NCBI GenBank assembly: GCA_052084925.1
Contig: JBQDEV010000011.1
Location: 58,593-122,592 of the forward strand
Origin: CmP2 sp052084925
GTDB taxonomy: Bacteria > Actinomycetota > Actinomycetes > Actinomycetales > Micrococcaceae
DNA length: 64,000 nt
Direction of reading: 5' to 3'
Under the pieces are notes generated by a model. That model ran no database searches and was not told where the DNA came from. It saw nothing but the letters and a program-made list of their open reading frames with translations. Every line of letters begins with the position of its first letter. Position 1 is the first letter of the stretch. Shown here piece after piece: positions 26,216 to 34,219 of this stretch. The position numbers and the translations under genes were made by a program.

Positions 26216-27196
26216 ATGAAACGAATGACACAGGCCGCCGCTGCCATCGGGCTCACATCTATGTTCGTACTATCAGGCTGTGGCGGTCCTGCCGCTAGCG
26301 GGCCCGACGATGGCGTCGTAAACGAAGGGGAACTCGTTGACCTAACCCTCGGGATTATCCCGATCGCGCACGCGTCGATCATTCCTTACGGAGTTGAGAA
26401 CGGAATTTTCGAAGAACATGGCTTGAACGTCACCATCGAGACCGGTCAGGGCGCTGCGGCAATGCTTCCCGCGTTGCAAACAGGACAAATGGACGTGGTT
26501 ATAGGTAATGCTGCCTCTGTGATGCAGGCCGCCGACCAGGGAATGGATATGCGAGTGGTGTCAGGTTTCGCGAATTCGCTTGAGGAGGGATACGACGTCA
26601 ACGGTGTCTTGGTTAGGGAAGGGGAAGGTATCCGATCGTGGTCGGATCTCGAAGGCAAGAATGTTGCGACGAATGCGCTGCGGGGTCAGGGGGACCTGAC
26701 GATTATGGAGTCCGTCGAGGCGGATGGGGGAGACCCGAGCGCTGTGAATTTCATGGAGATCAATTTCCCAGAGATGCAAGCGCAGCTAGAGATAGGCAAC
26801 GTTGACGCGATTTGGGCTCCCGAACCATTTCAGAGCAATGCCGAGACCACAGATGGTATCGAAATGTTGGGGCACCCCAATCAGATCATCCCCGGGCTGC
26901 CCACCGTGGTCGGCTTCAGTACTGGCGATTACGTCGAAAATAACGGTGAGGCGATCGCCCGATTCCAGGCCGCGATGGCCGCTTTAGTGGATCAGTATGT
27001 CACCGACCCAACTGGTCCAACGGAAGCGGTCATGGAATTCATGGACGTCCCGGAAGAGGTCGCCGAAGTTACTCTGTTCCTTGACGAATACGACAGTGAG
27101 ATCCGCACGGAACAGCTCACCGAGCTCGCCGATCTGATGGTGAAGTATGAGTTTATTCAATCCAGCCCGATCGATGACGGCTTCTTCGTCGAATGA
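26216..27196 (+). CDS. ABC transporter substrate-binding lipoprotein (SsuA/ThiY/NMT1-like)
   Basis: A periplasmic-binding-protein type 2 lipoprotein of 326 residues. The lipobox is LSGC, about 23 residues after the chosen start. The body has LGIIPIAHASIIPYGVENGIFEEHGLNV and QTGQMDVVIGNAASVMQAAD, as in nitrate/sulfonate/taurine and HMP-precursor binders. The start at 26216 is preferred over 26210 because GAGGAG is 8 bp away instead of 2. No permease or ATPase is adjacent, so it must share a transporter encoded elsewhere. It presumably captures the P450 substrate or a related compound. Confidence 0.88.
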   Translation: MKRMTQAAAAIGLTSMFVLSGCGGPAASGPDDGVVNEGELVDLTLGIIPIAHASIIPYGVENGIFEEHGLNVTIETGQGAAAMLPALQTGQMDVVIGNAASVMQAADQGMDMRVVSGFANSLEEGYDVNGVLVREGEGIRSWSDLEGKNVATNALRGQGDLTIMESVEADGGDPSAVNFMEINFPEMQAQLEIGNVDAIWAPEPFQSNAETTDGIEMLGHPNQIIPGLPTVVGFSTGDYVENNGEAIARFQAAMAALVDQYVTDPTGPTEAVMEFMDVPEEVAEVTLFLDEYDSEIRTEQLTELADLMVKYEFIQSSPIDDGFFVE

Positions 27197-27205
27197 TGGC
27201 AGTCG

Positions 27206-27240
27206 GCCTGCGGTCGACGGGTTTGAAATCGACCGCAGGC
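27206..27240 (+). terminator. Terminator of the ferredoxin-reductase-binding protein operon
   Basis: A perfect 12-bp stem GCCTGCGGTCGA / TCGACCGCAGGC with an 11-nt loop starts 9 bp after the stop codon. There is no clear T-tract. Confidence 0.8.
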
Positions 27241-27366
27241 TGATGCGCTGGGTCTGCGACGATTCGCGGACTCCGATTCAGTCAAAAAGGTAGAGTCTTT
27301 GCCGAGTTCGGGTCAGGGCTGTCCTCCAAGGTACAAAAATCCCTACAACTTGATTACTCTGTCGTT

Positions 27367-28836
27367 ATGATCTCCACCACATCTTCCTCGCGCACGACTG
27401 AGGACATGGGCCTCGACGCGGTGCTGCTGGGACGCCAGCTGAGGCACCTGCGCAATGAATCGGGCAAGACCCTGGACCAGCTGGCTGAGCTGGTGGATGC
27501 CACACCGTCCTTCCTCTCCCTGGTGGAGAACGGCAAGCGCGAACCCCGCTTGTCGCTGCTGACCCGACTGGCCGGAATCTATGGCACCACCGTGGATGAG
27601 CTACTCACCGCCCAGCCACCGTCGAAGCGCGCGGCATTAGAGATCACGGTGGAGAAGATGCAGCGCTCCGCGCACTACGCCTCGCTGGGTCTGCCGACCA
27701 TCAAGATCTCCTCGCGCACGCCCACCGAGGTGTTGGAAGTGATCGCCGGACTGCAAGCCGAACTGCGGCGGAAAATGGAAGAACAAGCGGCGACTCCGGA
27801 AGAAGCGCGTCGGGCGAACGTGGAGCTGCGTGAAGAGATGCGCGCCTGCAACAACCACTATCCAGAGATCGAGCGGAAGGCCCAGGAACTGCTGGACGCC
27901 GTCGGTCATTCGGGTGGCCCGCTGAGCCACCATGCAGCTGCGGATCTTGCCGAGCATCTAGGCTTCTCGGTGCGTTTCGTGCCGAACCTGCCGCACTCCA
28001 CCCGGTCAGTCACTGATCTGAAGAATATGCGGATTTATCTCTCGCAGTCACGCAGCCCCGACCATGAGCCGCGCTCGGTGCTCCTCCAGGCTATCGGTGC
28101 CTATGTGCTCAAGCACGGGGAACCGGAGAGCTACTCGGATTTCCTGCGACAGCGGGTCTACACCAACTACTTCGCCGCCGCCCTGATGATGCCGGAGAAG
28201 GAGACGGTGAAGTTCCTCAAGGCAGCCAAAGAGAGACGCGATTTGGCCATCGAGGACCTGCGTGATGCCTATGGAGTGTCCTACGAATCGGCCGCGCACC
28301 GGTTCACCAACCTGGTCACCGTGCACCTGGGCATCCGCTGCCACTTCCAGAAGGTGCACGAGTCCGGGATTGTGCACAAGGCGTACGAGAACGACGGCGT
28401 GACGTTCCCAGCGGACCATACCGGCGCCATCGAGGGGCAGCAGATCTGTCGGAACTGGACGTCGCGCGAGGTCTTCGGAGTGGTCGACCGGTTCCGGGCG
28501 TTCAATCAATACACGGACACTCCCTCGGGCACCTACTGGTGCACCGCCGTGGTCGAAGGGCATTCCTCGGGGTTTTACTCGCTGTCGATCGGGGTGCCGT
28601 TCGATGAGGCGAAATGGTTCCGCGGCAAAGAGACGACGTCACGCTCGGTGTCGCGGTGTCCGGAGCGCGGCTGCTGCCGCGAACCCTCTGAACAACTGGA
28701 AGCCGACTGGGGTGGGCACGCCTGGCCGGCAGCACGGGCGAACGCGCACCTGCTGGCAGCCATGCCGCCCGGGGCATTTCCCGGTGTCGACGAGGTCGAA
28801 GTCTTCGAGTTCCTGGAGGCTCAGGGCGACGAGTGA
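27367..28836 (+). CDS. XRE-type regulator of the RamB/ScfR family (acetate/short-chain acyl metabolism)
   Basis: A 489-residue regulator. An N-terminal Cro/C1 helix-turn-helix (about residues 18-72, GRQLRHLRNESGKTLDQLAEL) is followed by a helical linker. A central IrrE/ImmA-like region lacks the HExxH zinc motif (it reads LLQAIGAYVLKHG), and a cysteine-containing C-terminal domain (VSRCPERGCC) follows. This is the architecture of RamB and related short-chain fatty acyl regulators that control aceA/aceB. An internal ATG at 27406 is an alternative start. The nearby glyoxylate operon is the natural target; that is inference. Confidence 0.85.
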   Translation: MISTTSSSRTTEDMGLDAVLLGRQLRHLRNESGKTLDQLAELVDATPSFLSLVENGKREPRLSLLTRLAGIYGTTVDELLTAQPPSKRAALEITVEKMQRSAHYASLGLPTIKISSRTPTEVLEVIAGLQAELRRKMEEQAATPEEARRANVELREEMRACNNHYPEIERKAQELLDAVGHSGGPLSHHAAADLAEHLGFSVRFVPNLPHSTRSVTDLKNMRIYLSQSRSPDHEPRSVLLQAIGAYVLKHGEPESYSDFLRQRVYTNYFAAALMMPEKETVKFLKAAKERRDLAIEDLRDAYGVSYESAAHRFTNLVTVHLGIRCHFQKVHESGIVHKAYENDGVTFPADHTGAIEGQQICRNWTSREVFGVVDRFRAFNQYTDTPSGTYWCTAVVEGHSSGFYSLSIGVPFDEAKWFRGKETTSRSVSRCPERGCCREPSEQLEADWGGHAWPAARANAHLLAAMPPGAFPGVDEVEVFEFLEAQGDE

Positions 28837-28932
28837 GCTGAGGGTCCTCGTCTGTGACGTTTCCGAGAAATGTGCAGGTCAGCGTCTTGTTGAGGGTGAC
28901 ATGCGGGTATCGAAGCGAATATCTTTGCAGGT

Positions 28933-30681
28933 ATGAACTCGCGCACCCGCCTTGCGCACACTCTCCGCAAAAAATGGACTCGGATTCGTGACGAGAGCGC
29001 TTGGGCGGGTAACAGTAGAAAAAACCTTGCTATGGCGCAGCAGTCTGCGTTGGTGCTTATCGCAACTTTTCCCGCGGCTGTTCTGGTCACGTTACAACCG
29101 TCTGAATCGAATCAAATTTGGTTCTGGTCCGGGCTGTCGCTCCTTGTCGCGGGAGTCGTTTTGGTCGCGACCGCTCGCGACGGAGAACTTGAGCGGTGGC
29201 GTGAGTTGATTGTCCCTACGCTGGATATCGTCGCGATTGGCATGCTGCGCATCGCCACATGGCCAGATGGTACCCAATTGGCTAGTCTCGTACTTGCTCC
29301 AGCCCTGTGGCTCGTGATGCGCTTTCGCGTACGAGGTGTTGCCATCGCGTTTGCGATGATTACGGTGGCCACATCGGTCCCTGCCATCGCGCTGACGGGC
29401 GACGTGGCCCTAGCGACAGCGACGCGATTCCTGTTGCTCCCTTTTACGTTTCTTCTCATCGCGACGATGGCGTTGACTCTTTATGCCAACTTGTCTAAAA
29501 GCCATTTCTCACTCCAGCGCACGCACCAGCGACTGTCTAAAGTGACGAAGGACTCAGAACAGCAGCGCCGACTCTTCAGCGCGGTCTATTCAAACCTCAA
29601 CGTCGGGGTGCTCGTTATGGACGCCGACGGCAATGACATCATGGCCAATGATGCTCAGGAGCGACTCCATCGTTTGGTGTCGCCGCCGGGAAACGTAGAT
29701 CGGACAGAAGCAGGGCACCTGATCTTCGACGCGTCGGGGAAGCAGATTCCAGCAGAGTATCGGCCCGCCCGGCGGGTGATCCGAGGGGAGACCTTCGACG
29801 GTGTCCTCATTCATGTCGGCCCTCCGGGACCACACCAGCTGGTGTACAGCGTGACTTCACGACTGGTGCAGACCGGGGATGGCGACGTCGAAGCACGCAT
29901 CCTGGTGTTCGACGATGTGACCGAGAGATTTCGGTCAGGGCAGGCGCGGGAACAGGTCATCGCGACGGTTTCCCATGAGCTGCGAACACCGCTGACTTCG
30001 ATTCTCGGTTACACCGACCTGGCCATGGACGAGCTATCCGCCGCGTCAGAAGGTGATCTCGACGGAGTGAAGGACTACCTGGATGTGGTGCAGCGCAACG
30101 CGGAGGCGCTTCTTGCTCGGGTCGAGGATCTGCTGCTCCACCAGCAGGCAACCAGCGGCCGCCTCAGCCTCGATATCCGCCCGGCCGACGTGGTGGAACT
30201 CGTGGGACGAAGCATCGAATCCTTGCGGGGCCTCGCAGAAGAACGGAGTGTCGAGGTGCGGTTCACTCGGCAGGAACCACTCGAGATGAAAGTCGACGCG
30301 CGGCGTCTGAGCCAGGTCATCGACAACCTGCTTTCCAACGCGTTGAAGTACACCGAACCGGGCGGCAATGTCACCCTGAGCGTGGAGGAAAACCAGGACG
30401 GGGTTCATCTCAGCGTCGCCGATACTGGTACTGGGATGACCACGACCGAAGTGGAGGAACTCTTCACGCCCTTCTACCGGACCCAAGCGGCTCTGCACTC
30501 CGCCGTGGGTGGCGCCGGCCTGGGCCTGCTGGTCTCCCGGGGGATCGCCGAGGCCCATGGCGGCACCCTCACGGTGTGGAGTGAATTCGGCACGGGCTCC
30601 ACGTTCCACCTCCGGTTGCCGAAGCACGGCCCGGAGACACTCGACGACCACTCAGGAACGAGTACTGACGATGACAGATGA
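28933..30681 (+). CDS. Membrane sensor histidine kinase
   Basis: A 582-residue kinase. About six hydrophobic segments fill residues 36-186 (no large extracellular sensor), then a PAS-like domain (about 213-330). HisKA has the phospho-accepting His348 in VSHELRTPL, and the HATPase has N box DNLLSNALKYT, G1 DTGTGM, F box FTPFYR and G2 GAGLGL. All catalytic motifs are intact. Its stop overlaps the glycosyltransferase start by 11 nt, so the two are coupled. A receiver protein is encoded convergently on the far side of the glycosyltransferase. The stimulus is unknown; the membrane block or PAS domain may sense it. Confidence 0.93.
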   Translation: MNSRTRLAHTLRKKWTRIRDESAWAGNSRKNLAMAQQSALVLIATFPAAVLVTLQPSESNQIWFWSGLSLLVAGVVLVATARDGELERWRELIVPTLDIVAIGMLRIATWPDGTQLASLVLAPALWLVMRFRVRGVAIAFAMITVATSVPAIALTGDVALATATRFLLLPFTFLLIATMALTLYANLSKSHFSLQRTHQRLSKVTKDSEQQRRLFSAVYSNLNVGVLVMDADGNDIMANDAQERLHRLVSPPGNVDRTEAGHLIFDASGKQIPAEYRPARRVIRGETFDGVLIHVGPPGPHQLVYSVTSRLVQTGDGDVEARILVFDDVTERFRSGQAREQVIATVSHELRTPLTSILGYTDLAMDELSAASEGDLDGVKDYLDVVQRNAEALLARVEDLLLHQQATSGRLSLDIRPADVVELVGRSIESLRGLAEERSVEVRFTRQEPLEMKVDARRLSQVIDNLLSNALKYTEPGGNVTLSVEENQDGVHLSVADTGTGMTTTEVEELFTPFYRTQAALHSAVGGAGLGLLVSRGIAEAHGGTLTVWSEFGTGSTFHLRLPKHGPETLDDHSGTSTDDDR

Positions 30682-32524
30682 ACGCCGGAGACCTCAGGGC
30701 AGCCGCTGGATCATGATCGCCGCCTGCGTGCTGTGTCCGCTGTACGGCATCGCGGCATCGATGGTCTTCGTGCTTTCAGGGACCTTCGGCACCTTCGGGG
30801 AAGTGCCCTGGCGTGATGTGGCGCTGATCGTCATTTCCGTCATCTCCTCGCTCGCCCTGACCTATATCTCCCTGCTGCTGGTGACCTACGTCCAACACGA
30901 GCCTCGCAGCCTCGGTGATCCTGAGACGATGGAATGGCACGTGTTGATTCCCTGCCGGGACGAGGAATCGGTGGTGGCGGAAACCGTTTCCGCCGCCCGC
31001 GGATCCTTCCCGAACATGCACGTCTGGGTCATCGACGACGCCTCCGAAGACTCCACGGCGAGGGTCGTACGTGGACTGCAGGACTTCGATGATCGGGTGC
31101 ATCTCATCTCGCGACGTCTGCCGGACGCCAGGACGGGTAAAGGCGATGCCCTCAATACGGCGTACCGGCGGGTGAGCGAGTTCGTTGGCGATGATCCTGA
31201 ACGCAGGAACCGGACGATCGTCGGCGTCCTCGACGCCGACGGCTATCTCTCGGACAACACCCTGGACATTTTGGCAGGGAGTGATGCTTTCGGGGAGGCG
31301 ACGGTCGGGGCCGTGCAGCTGGAAGTGTGGATGAAGAATCGCCAGGACCGTCAGCCGAGACCGATATCCGGTCGACTCAAGAACACCCTGGGCCGATTGC
31401 TGGTGCGCCTCCAAGACGTTGAGTTCCGCACCTCGAACTCCGCGATGCAGCTGGTGCGTCTGCGTACGCGCACCGTGGGTATGGGCGGCAACGGACAGTT
31501 CACTCGACTCTCCGTGCTGGATGAGCTCACCGTGGAATCAGCGCAGCCGTGGGGGCGCAAGCTCAGCGAGGACTACGAGCTGGGTCTGAACATTCTCGCT
31601 CTCGGTCACCGGACCCACTATGTGCGTGGCGCCCACGTCTCCCAGGAGGCCCTGCCTTATCTGCGGCGGTTGCTGACGCAGCGCACGCGGTGGGCGCAAG
31701 GGCTGCTGGAGTGCGCGTCGCTGTTGCCGAAACTGCGTCACAGCCACTCGCTGCCGGTGATTGGTTTGGTGGAGATCCAATACGTGATGATGCAAGCGTG
31801 GTTGACCATGATCAACCTGGTGCTGGTGCCGACCTTGGTGATTCTGGCGATCGTGGAGAATTCTGCGGTGTTCTGGCAGGACGCCTCGGTGTGGATCACC
31901 GTGCTGGCCGCCGTGGTCTTCCTGGTGCTGCCCTACGCCATGTGGGGTCCGCTCTATCGTGCCGTATTGCGGAAAGACCACGAACGACTCGGAGTTCTGG
32001 GTGCCATCGGTCTTGGGCTGACCTATCTGGGGTACGTGTATCTGACGTATCTGTACTACCCTCGGGCGATTGGGCGCATGCTGACCGGACGCAACAGCTG
32101 GGCAAAGACCCTGCGGAATGCCGATGACCTGCGGGCCCTCGAGCAGCTGGCGCCGGGGCTGGTGTCCACGGCGGTGCCCTTGCTCGACCGGGGCGTGCTG
32201 GAGGAACTCGTCGTGGATCTGGATGGTCATCAGGACAGCGCGGTGGAGTTGGTCTCCACCTTCGCGGTGGTCTGGCCGCGGCGCTCCGCGAACCTCCGCG
32301 AAGCGGTGGCGGCCGAGCACCCGGTGCGGGCCTCGGACGCGATCGCCAGTATCCGGGTGTCGGCTCAGATGCTCGGGGCACGGCGCCTGGCAGAAACAGC
32401 CACGACGGTCTCATCGTTCATTGCCGCGGAGGATTTCGTCAGCGCCCGGAACGCGCTCGCCACGATCGATCAGGTCGGATCGGACACCGTGGAGCACATT
32501 CGCGCCGAATTCGTCCGCGCCTAA
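30671..32524 (+). CDS. Processive family-2 glycosyltransferase fused to a degenerate Hpt domain
   Basis: A 617-residue membrane protein. Two N-terminal membrane segments (about 14-36 and 50-74) precede a GT2 domain with VIDDAS (D122-D123), LDADG (D188-D190), SEDYELG (E300-D301) and QRTRW (337-341). The QxxRW motif marks processive synthases of cellulose/hyaluronan/PNAG type. Three or more membrane segments follow (about 370-465). Residues 504-617 match an Hpt four-helix domain, but the phospho-accepting histidine position is Ala559 (IASIRVSAQMLGA against the usual AHxLKGSAxxLGA). It is coupled to the histidine kinase gene and converges on a receiver gene. Likely an exopolysaccharide synthase gated by two-component signalling. 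Confidence 0.9.
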   Translation: MTDERRRPQGSRWIMIAACVLCPLYGIAASMVFVLSGTFGTFGEVPWRDVALIVISVISSLALTYISLLLVTYVQHEPRSLGDPETMEWHVLIPCRDEESVVAETVSAARGSFPNMHVWVIDDASEDSTARVVRGLQDFDDRVHLISRRLPDARTGKGDALNTAYRRVSEFVGDDPERRNRTIVGVLDADGYLSDNTLDILAGSDAFGEATVGAVQLEVWMKNRQDRQPRPISGRLKNTLGRLLVRLQDVEFRTSNSAMQLVRLRTRTVGMGGNGQFTRLSVLDELTVESAQPWGRKLSEDYELGLNILALGHRTHYVRGAHVSQEALPYLRRLLTQRTRWAQGLLECASLLPKLRHSHSLPVIGLVEIQYVMMQAWLTMINLVLVPTLVILAIVENSAVFWQDASVWITVLAAVVFLVLPYAMWGPLYRAVLRKDHERLGVLGAIGLGLTYLGYVYLTYLYYPRAIGRMLTGRNSWAKTLRNADDLRALEQLAPGLVSTAVPLLDRGVLEELVVDLDGHQDSAVELVSTFAVVWPRRSANLREAVAAEHPVRASDAIASIRVSAQMLGARRLAETATTVSSFIAAEDFVSARNALATIDQVGSDTVEHIRAEFVRA

Positions 32525-32540
32525 GCCGAGCAGCGACCGC

Positions 32541-32936
32541 CTAGCCGAGCAAGGAGCGGAATTGCTCCTTCAACTCGCGCGGACGAAAGGGTTTGGTCAG
32601 GAACAGATCGGCGCCCGCCTCGATGCTGGCGCTGCGATCGGAATCGGTGGAGCGGGCACTGATGACGGCGATATGACCCGTGAAGGGTGGCGTCGCACCG
32701 CGCAGTCGGCGGACCACCGTTGCGCCGTCGACATCCGGTAAACCGAGGTCCACGGTTACGAGATCGAACGTCCCGGCGGCACACCGCTGGAGCCCGGACT
32801 CACCCTCGGGCACGGACTCGACGGTGAAGCCGACCTGGGACAGGCTGATCTCCAGCAGGCGGCGGATATCGTCGTCGTCCTCGATGACGAGTGCCGTGGT
32901 GGAGGCGGGCTGCGCGGAAGCGGTGTGCTCGGTCAT
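32541..32936 (-). CDS. Stand-alone response regulator receiver domain
   Basis: A 131-residue CheY-like protein with no output domain. The acidic pocket is EDDDD (19-23), the phospho-acceptor is Asp63 in VTVDLGLPDVDG, the switch residue is Ser93 (AVISARS) and the conserved lysine is Lys115 (LTKPF). A disordered stretch of about 14 residues precedes the fold. It ends 16 bp from the glycosyltransferase gene, convergently, and follows the YihY gene by 22 bp on its own strand. The likely partner is the kinase at 28933; with no DNA-binding domain it must act by protein contact, the pseudo-Hpt domain being the obvious candidate. Confidence 0.92.
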   Translation of the reverse strand: MTEHTASAQPASTTALVIEDDDDIRRLLEISLSQVGFTVESVPEGESGLQRCAAGTFDLVTVDLGLPDVDGATVVRRLRGATPPFTGHIAVISARSTDSDRSASIEAGADLFLTKPFRPRELKEQFRSLLG

Positions 32937-32958
32937 TCTTTCAGGCTACCCCTGTCGG

Positions 32959-34065
32959 CTAGTCGTCCGAGGCGTCCGGATCGTGCAGGGCGCGGCGCAG
33001 GTTCCGCCCCTCGGCCACGATCTCGTCGTCGCCTTCTTTGAGCTTCTCCACCTTGGCCACCCCGCGCGGCGGTAGTTGGAGGTCCTCCTCGGCCGGCAGC
33101 CCGGTTTGCAGTTCGCGGGCCCGCTCGATTTCGACGTCGAGCTCGGCGCCCATCAGCAGCACGATGTTGAACACCCACAGCACGAACAGCAGCGCCATGA
33201 TGGTACCGATCATGCCGTAGGCGGAGTAGCCGGCGAAGTAGGTCAGGTAGATGATCATCGCGATCCCGGCGAGGGCGATGCCCACCAGGGCGAAGATCGC
33301 GCCGATGGACAGCCAGCGGAAGCGCGGGCGTTGCACATTCGGGGTGAAGTGGTAGAGCACCGCGATCAGCCCGATCACGATCAGCAACACCACCGGGTAC
33401 TTCATCCACTCCCACACCGGAAGGAACGAGTCGGTGAGCGTATTCAGGGTGGACTGCAGTCCCAGCGGTTCCACCAGCGGGGCGAAGAGGGAATCCACCA
33501 GCGTCCGGTTCAGTGCCAGGGAGACCAGTACGACGACGACGCCAACCAGCATGGTCAGCGTGACCGCCAGCATGGTCAGGGTCTGGGCCACGAAGCCGCG
33601 TCCCTCGGCCACCCCATAGATGGTGTTCATGTTGCGGGAGAACGCCTTGACGTAGCCGGAGGCCGACCACAGTGCGGTGGCGATACCGATGATCAGGGCG
33701 ATGATGCCGCCGGCGGTGGAATCCATCATGGTCTCCACCAGGTTCAGCACCAGTGGCTGGTAGTCCACCGGGACGGCGTCGGTGACGACGTCGTCGATCA
33801 TGGTGCGCACCGAGTCCGCGTTCGAGGCCAGCACCAGGGAGAGGATCGAGAAGATCGCCAGCAGCGCCGGTGCCAGCGAGAGCACCATGTAGTAGGTGAG
33901 GATCGCCGAGAGGTCGGTGCCGGCGTCCAGACTGAACTTCTTCACGGCACGCTTCAGCGCGTACTTCAGCCCCGGGCCGGTGAGCTTGCGGGCGTCATCG
34001 TCCTTGTCGGGGACGGGGAGCTCCTCGTTCTCGAGGGTGCGGTCGATCGTGTCGCGGGTGCCCAT
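32959..34065 (-). CDS. YihY/BrkB family membrane protein
   Basis: A 368-residue integral membrane protein (formerly 'ribonuclease BN' family, not a nuclease). Six membrane segments between about residues 55 and 290 include LTYYMVLSLAPALLAIFSILSLV, GIITALWSASGYVKAFSRNMN-type core residues and VLLMGAELDVEIERARELQTG, the hallmark of the family. The N- and C-termini are charged and cytoplasmic. It is the upstream gene of a probable two-gene unit with the receiver protein, which hints at a role in the same envelope process. Confidence 0.9.
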   Translation of the reverse strand: MGTRDTIDRTLENEELPVPDKDDDARKLTGPGLKYALKRAVKKFSLDAGTDLSAILTYYMVLSLAPALLAIFSILSLVLASNADSVRTMIDDVVTDAVPVDYQPLVLNLVETMMDSTAGGIIALIIGIATALWSASGYVKAFSRNMNTIYGVAEGRGFVAQTLTMLAVTLTMLVGVVVVLVSLALNRTLVDSLFAPLVEPLGLQSTLNTLTDSFLPVWEWMKYPVVLLIVIGLIAVLYHFTPNVQRPRFRWLSIGAIFALVGIALAGIAMIIYLTYFAGYSAYGMIGTIMALLFVLWVFNIVLLMGAELDVEIERARELQTGLPAEEDLQLPPRGVAKVEKLKEGDDEIVAEGRNLRRALHDPDASDD

Positions 34066-34117
34066 GTGAGGTGTGGCCCTTCCGATGGTGAGCGTGTTCC
34101 CACACAGTGTAGGAAAA

Positions 34118-34191
34118 ACGACGGCGGCCGGGCACCTTTCGCCTACTGGAGAGTTTCCTCCGTGGGGCGAGAGGCGTCCGACCGCCGTCGT
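34118..34191. terminator. Hairpin between tctA and the yihY-type gene
   Basis: Arms ACGACGGCGG (34118-34127) and CCGCCGTCGT (34182-34191) are perfectly complementary across a 54-nt interior that can fold further. It lies just after the tctA stop codon. Confidence 0.6.
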
Positions 34192-34219
34192 GATCTCAGC
34201 CGGTGGCTGTGTCAGCAGA

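Noticed and set aside
27367..28836. Possible toxin-antitoxin-type ImmA metalloprotease fused to an XRE repressor
   Set aside because: The central domain lacks HExxH, and the overall layout and length fit RamB/ScfR regulators better.
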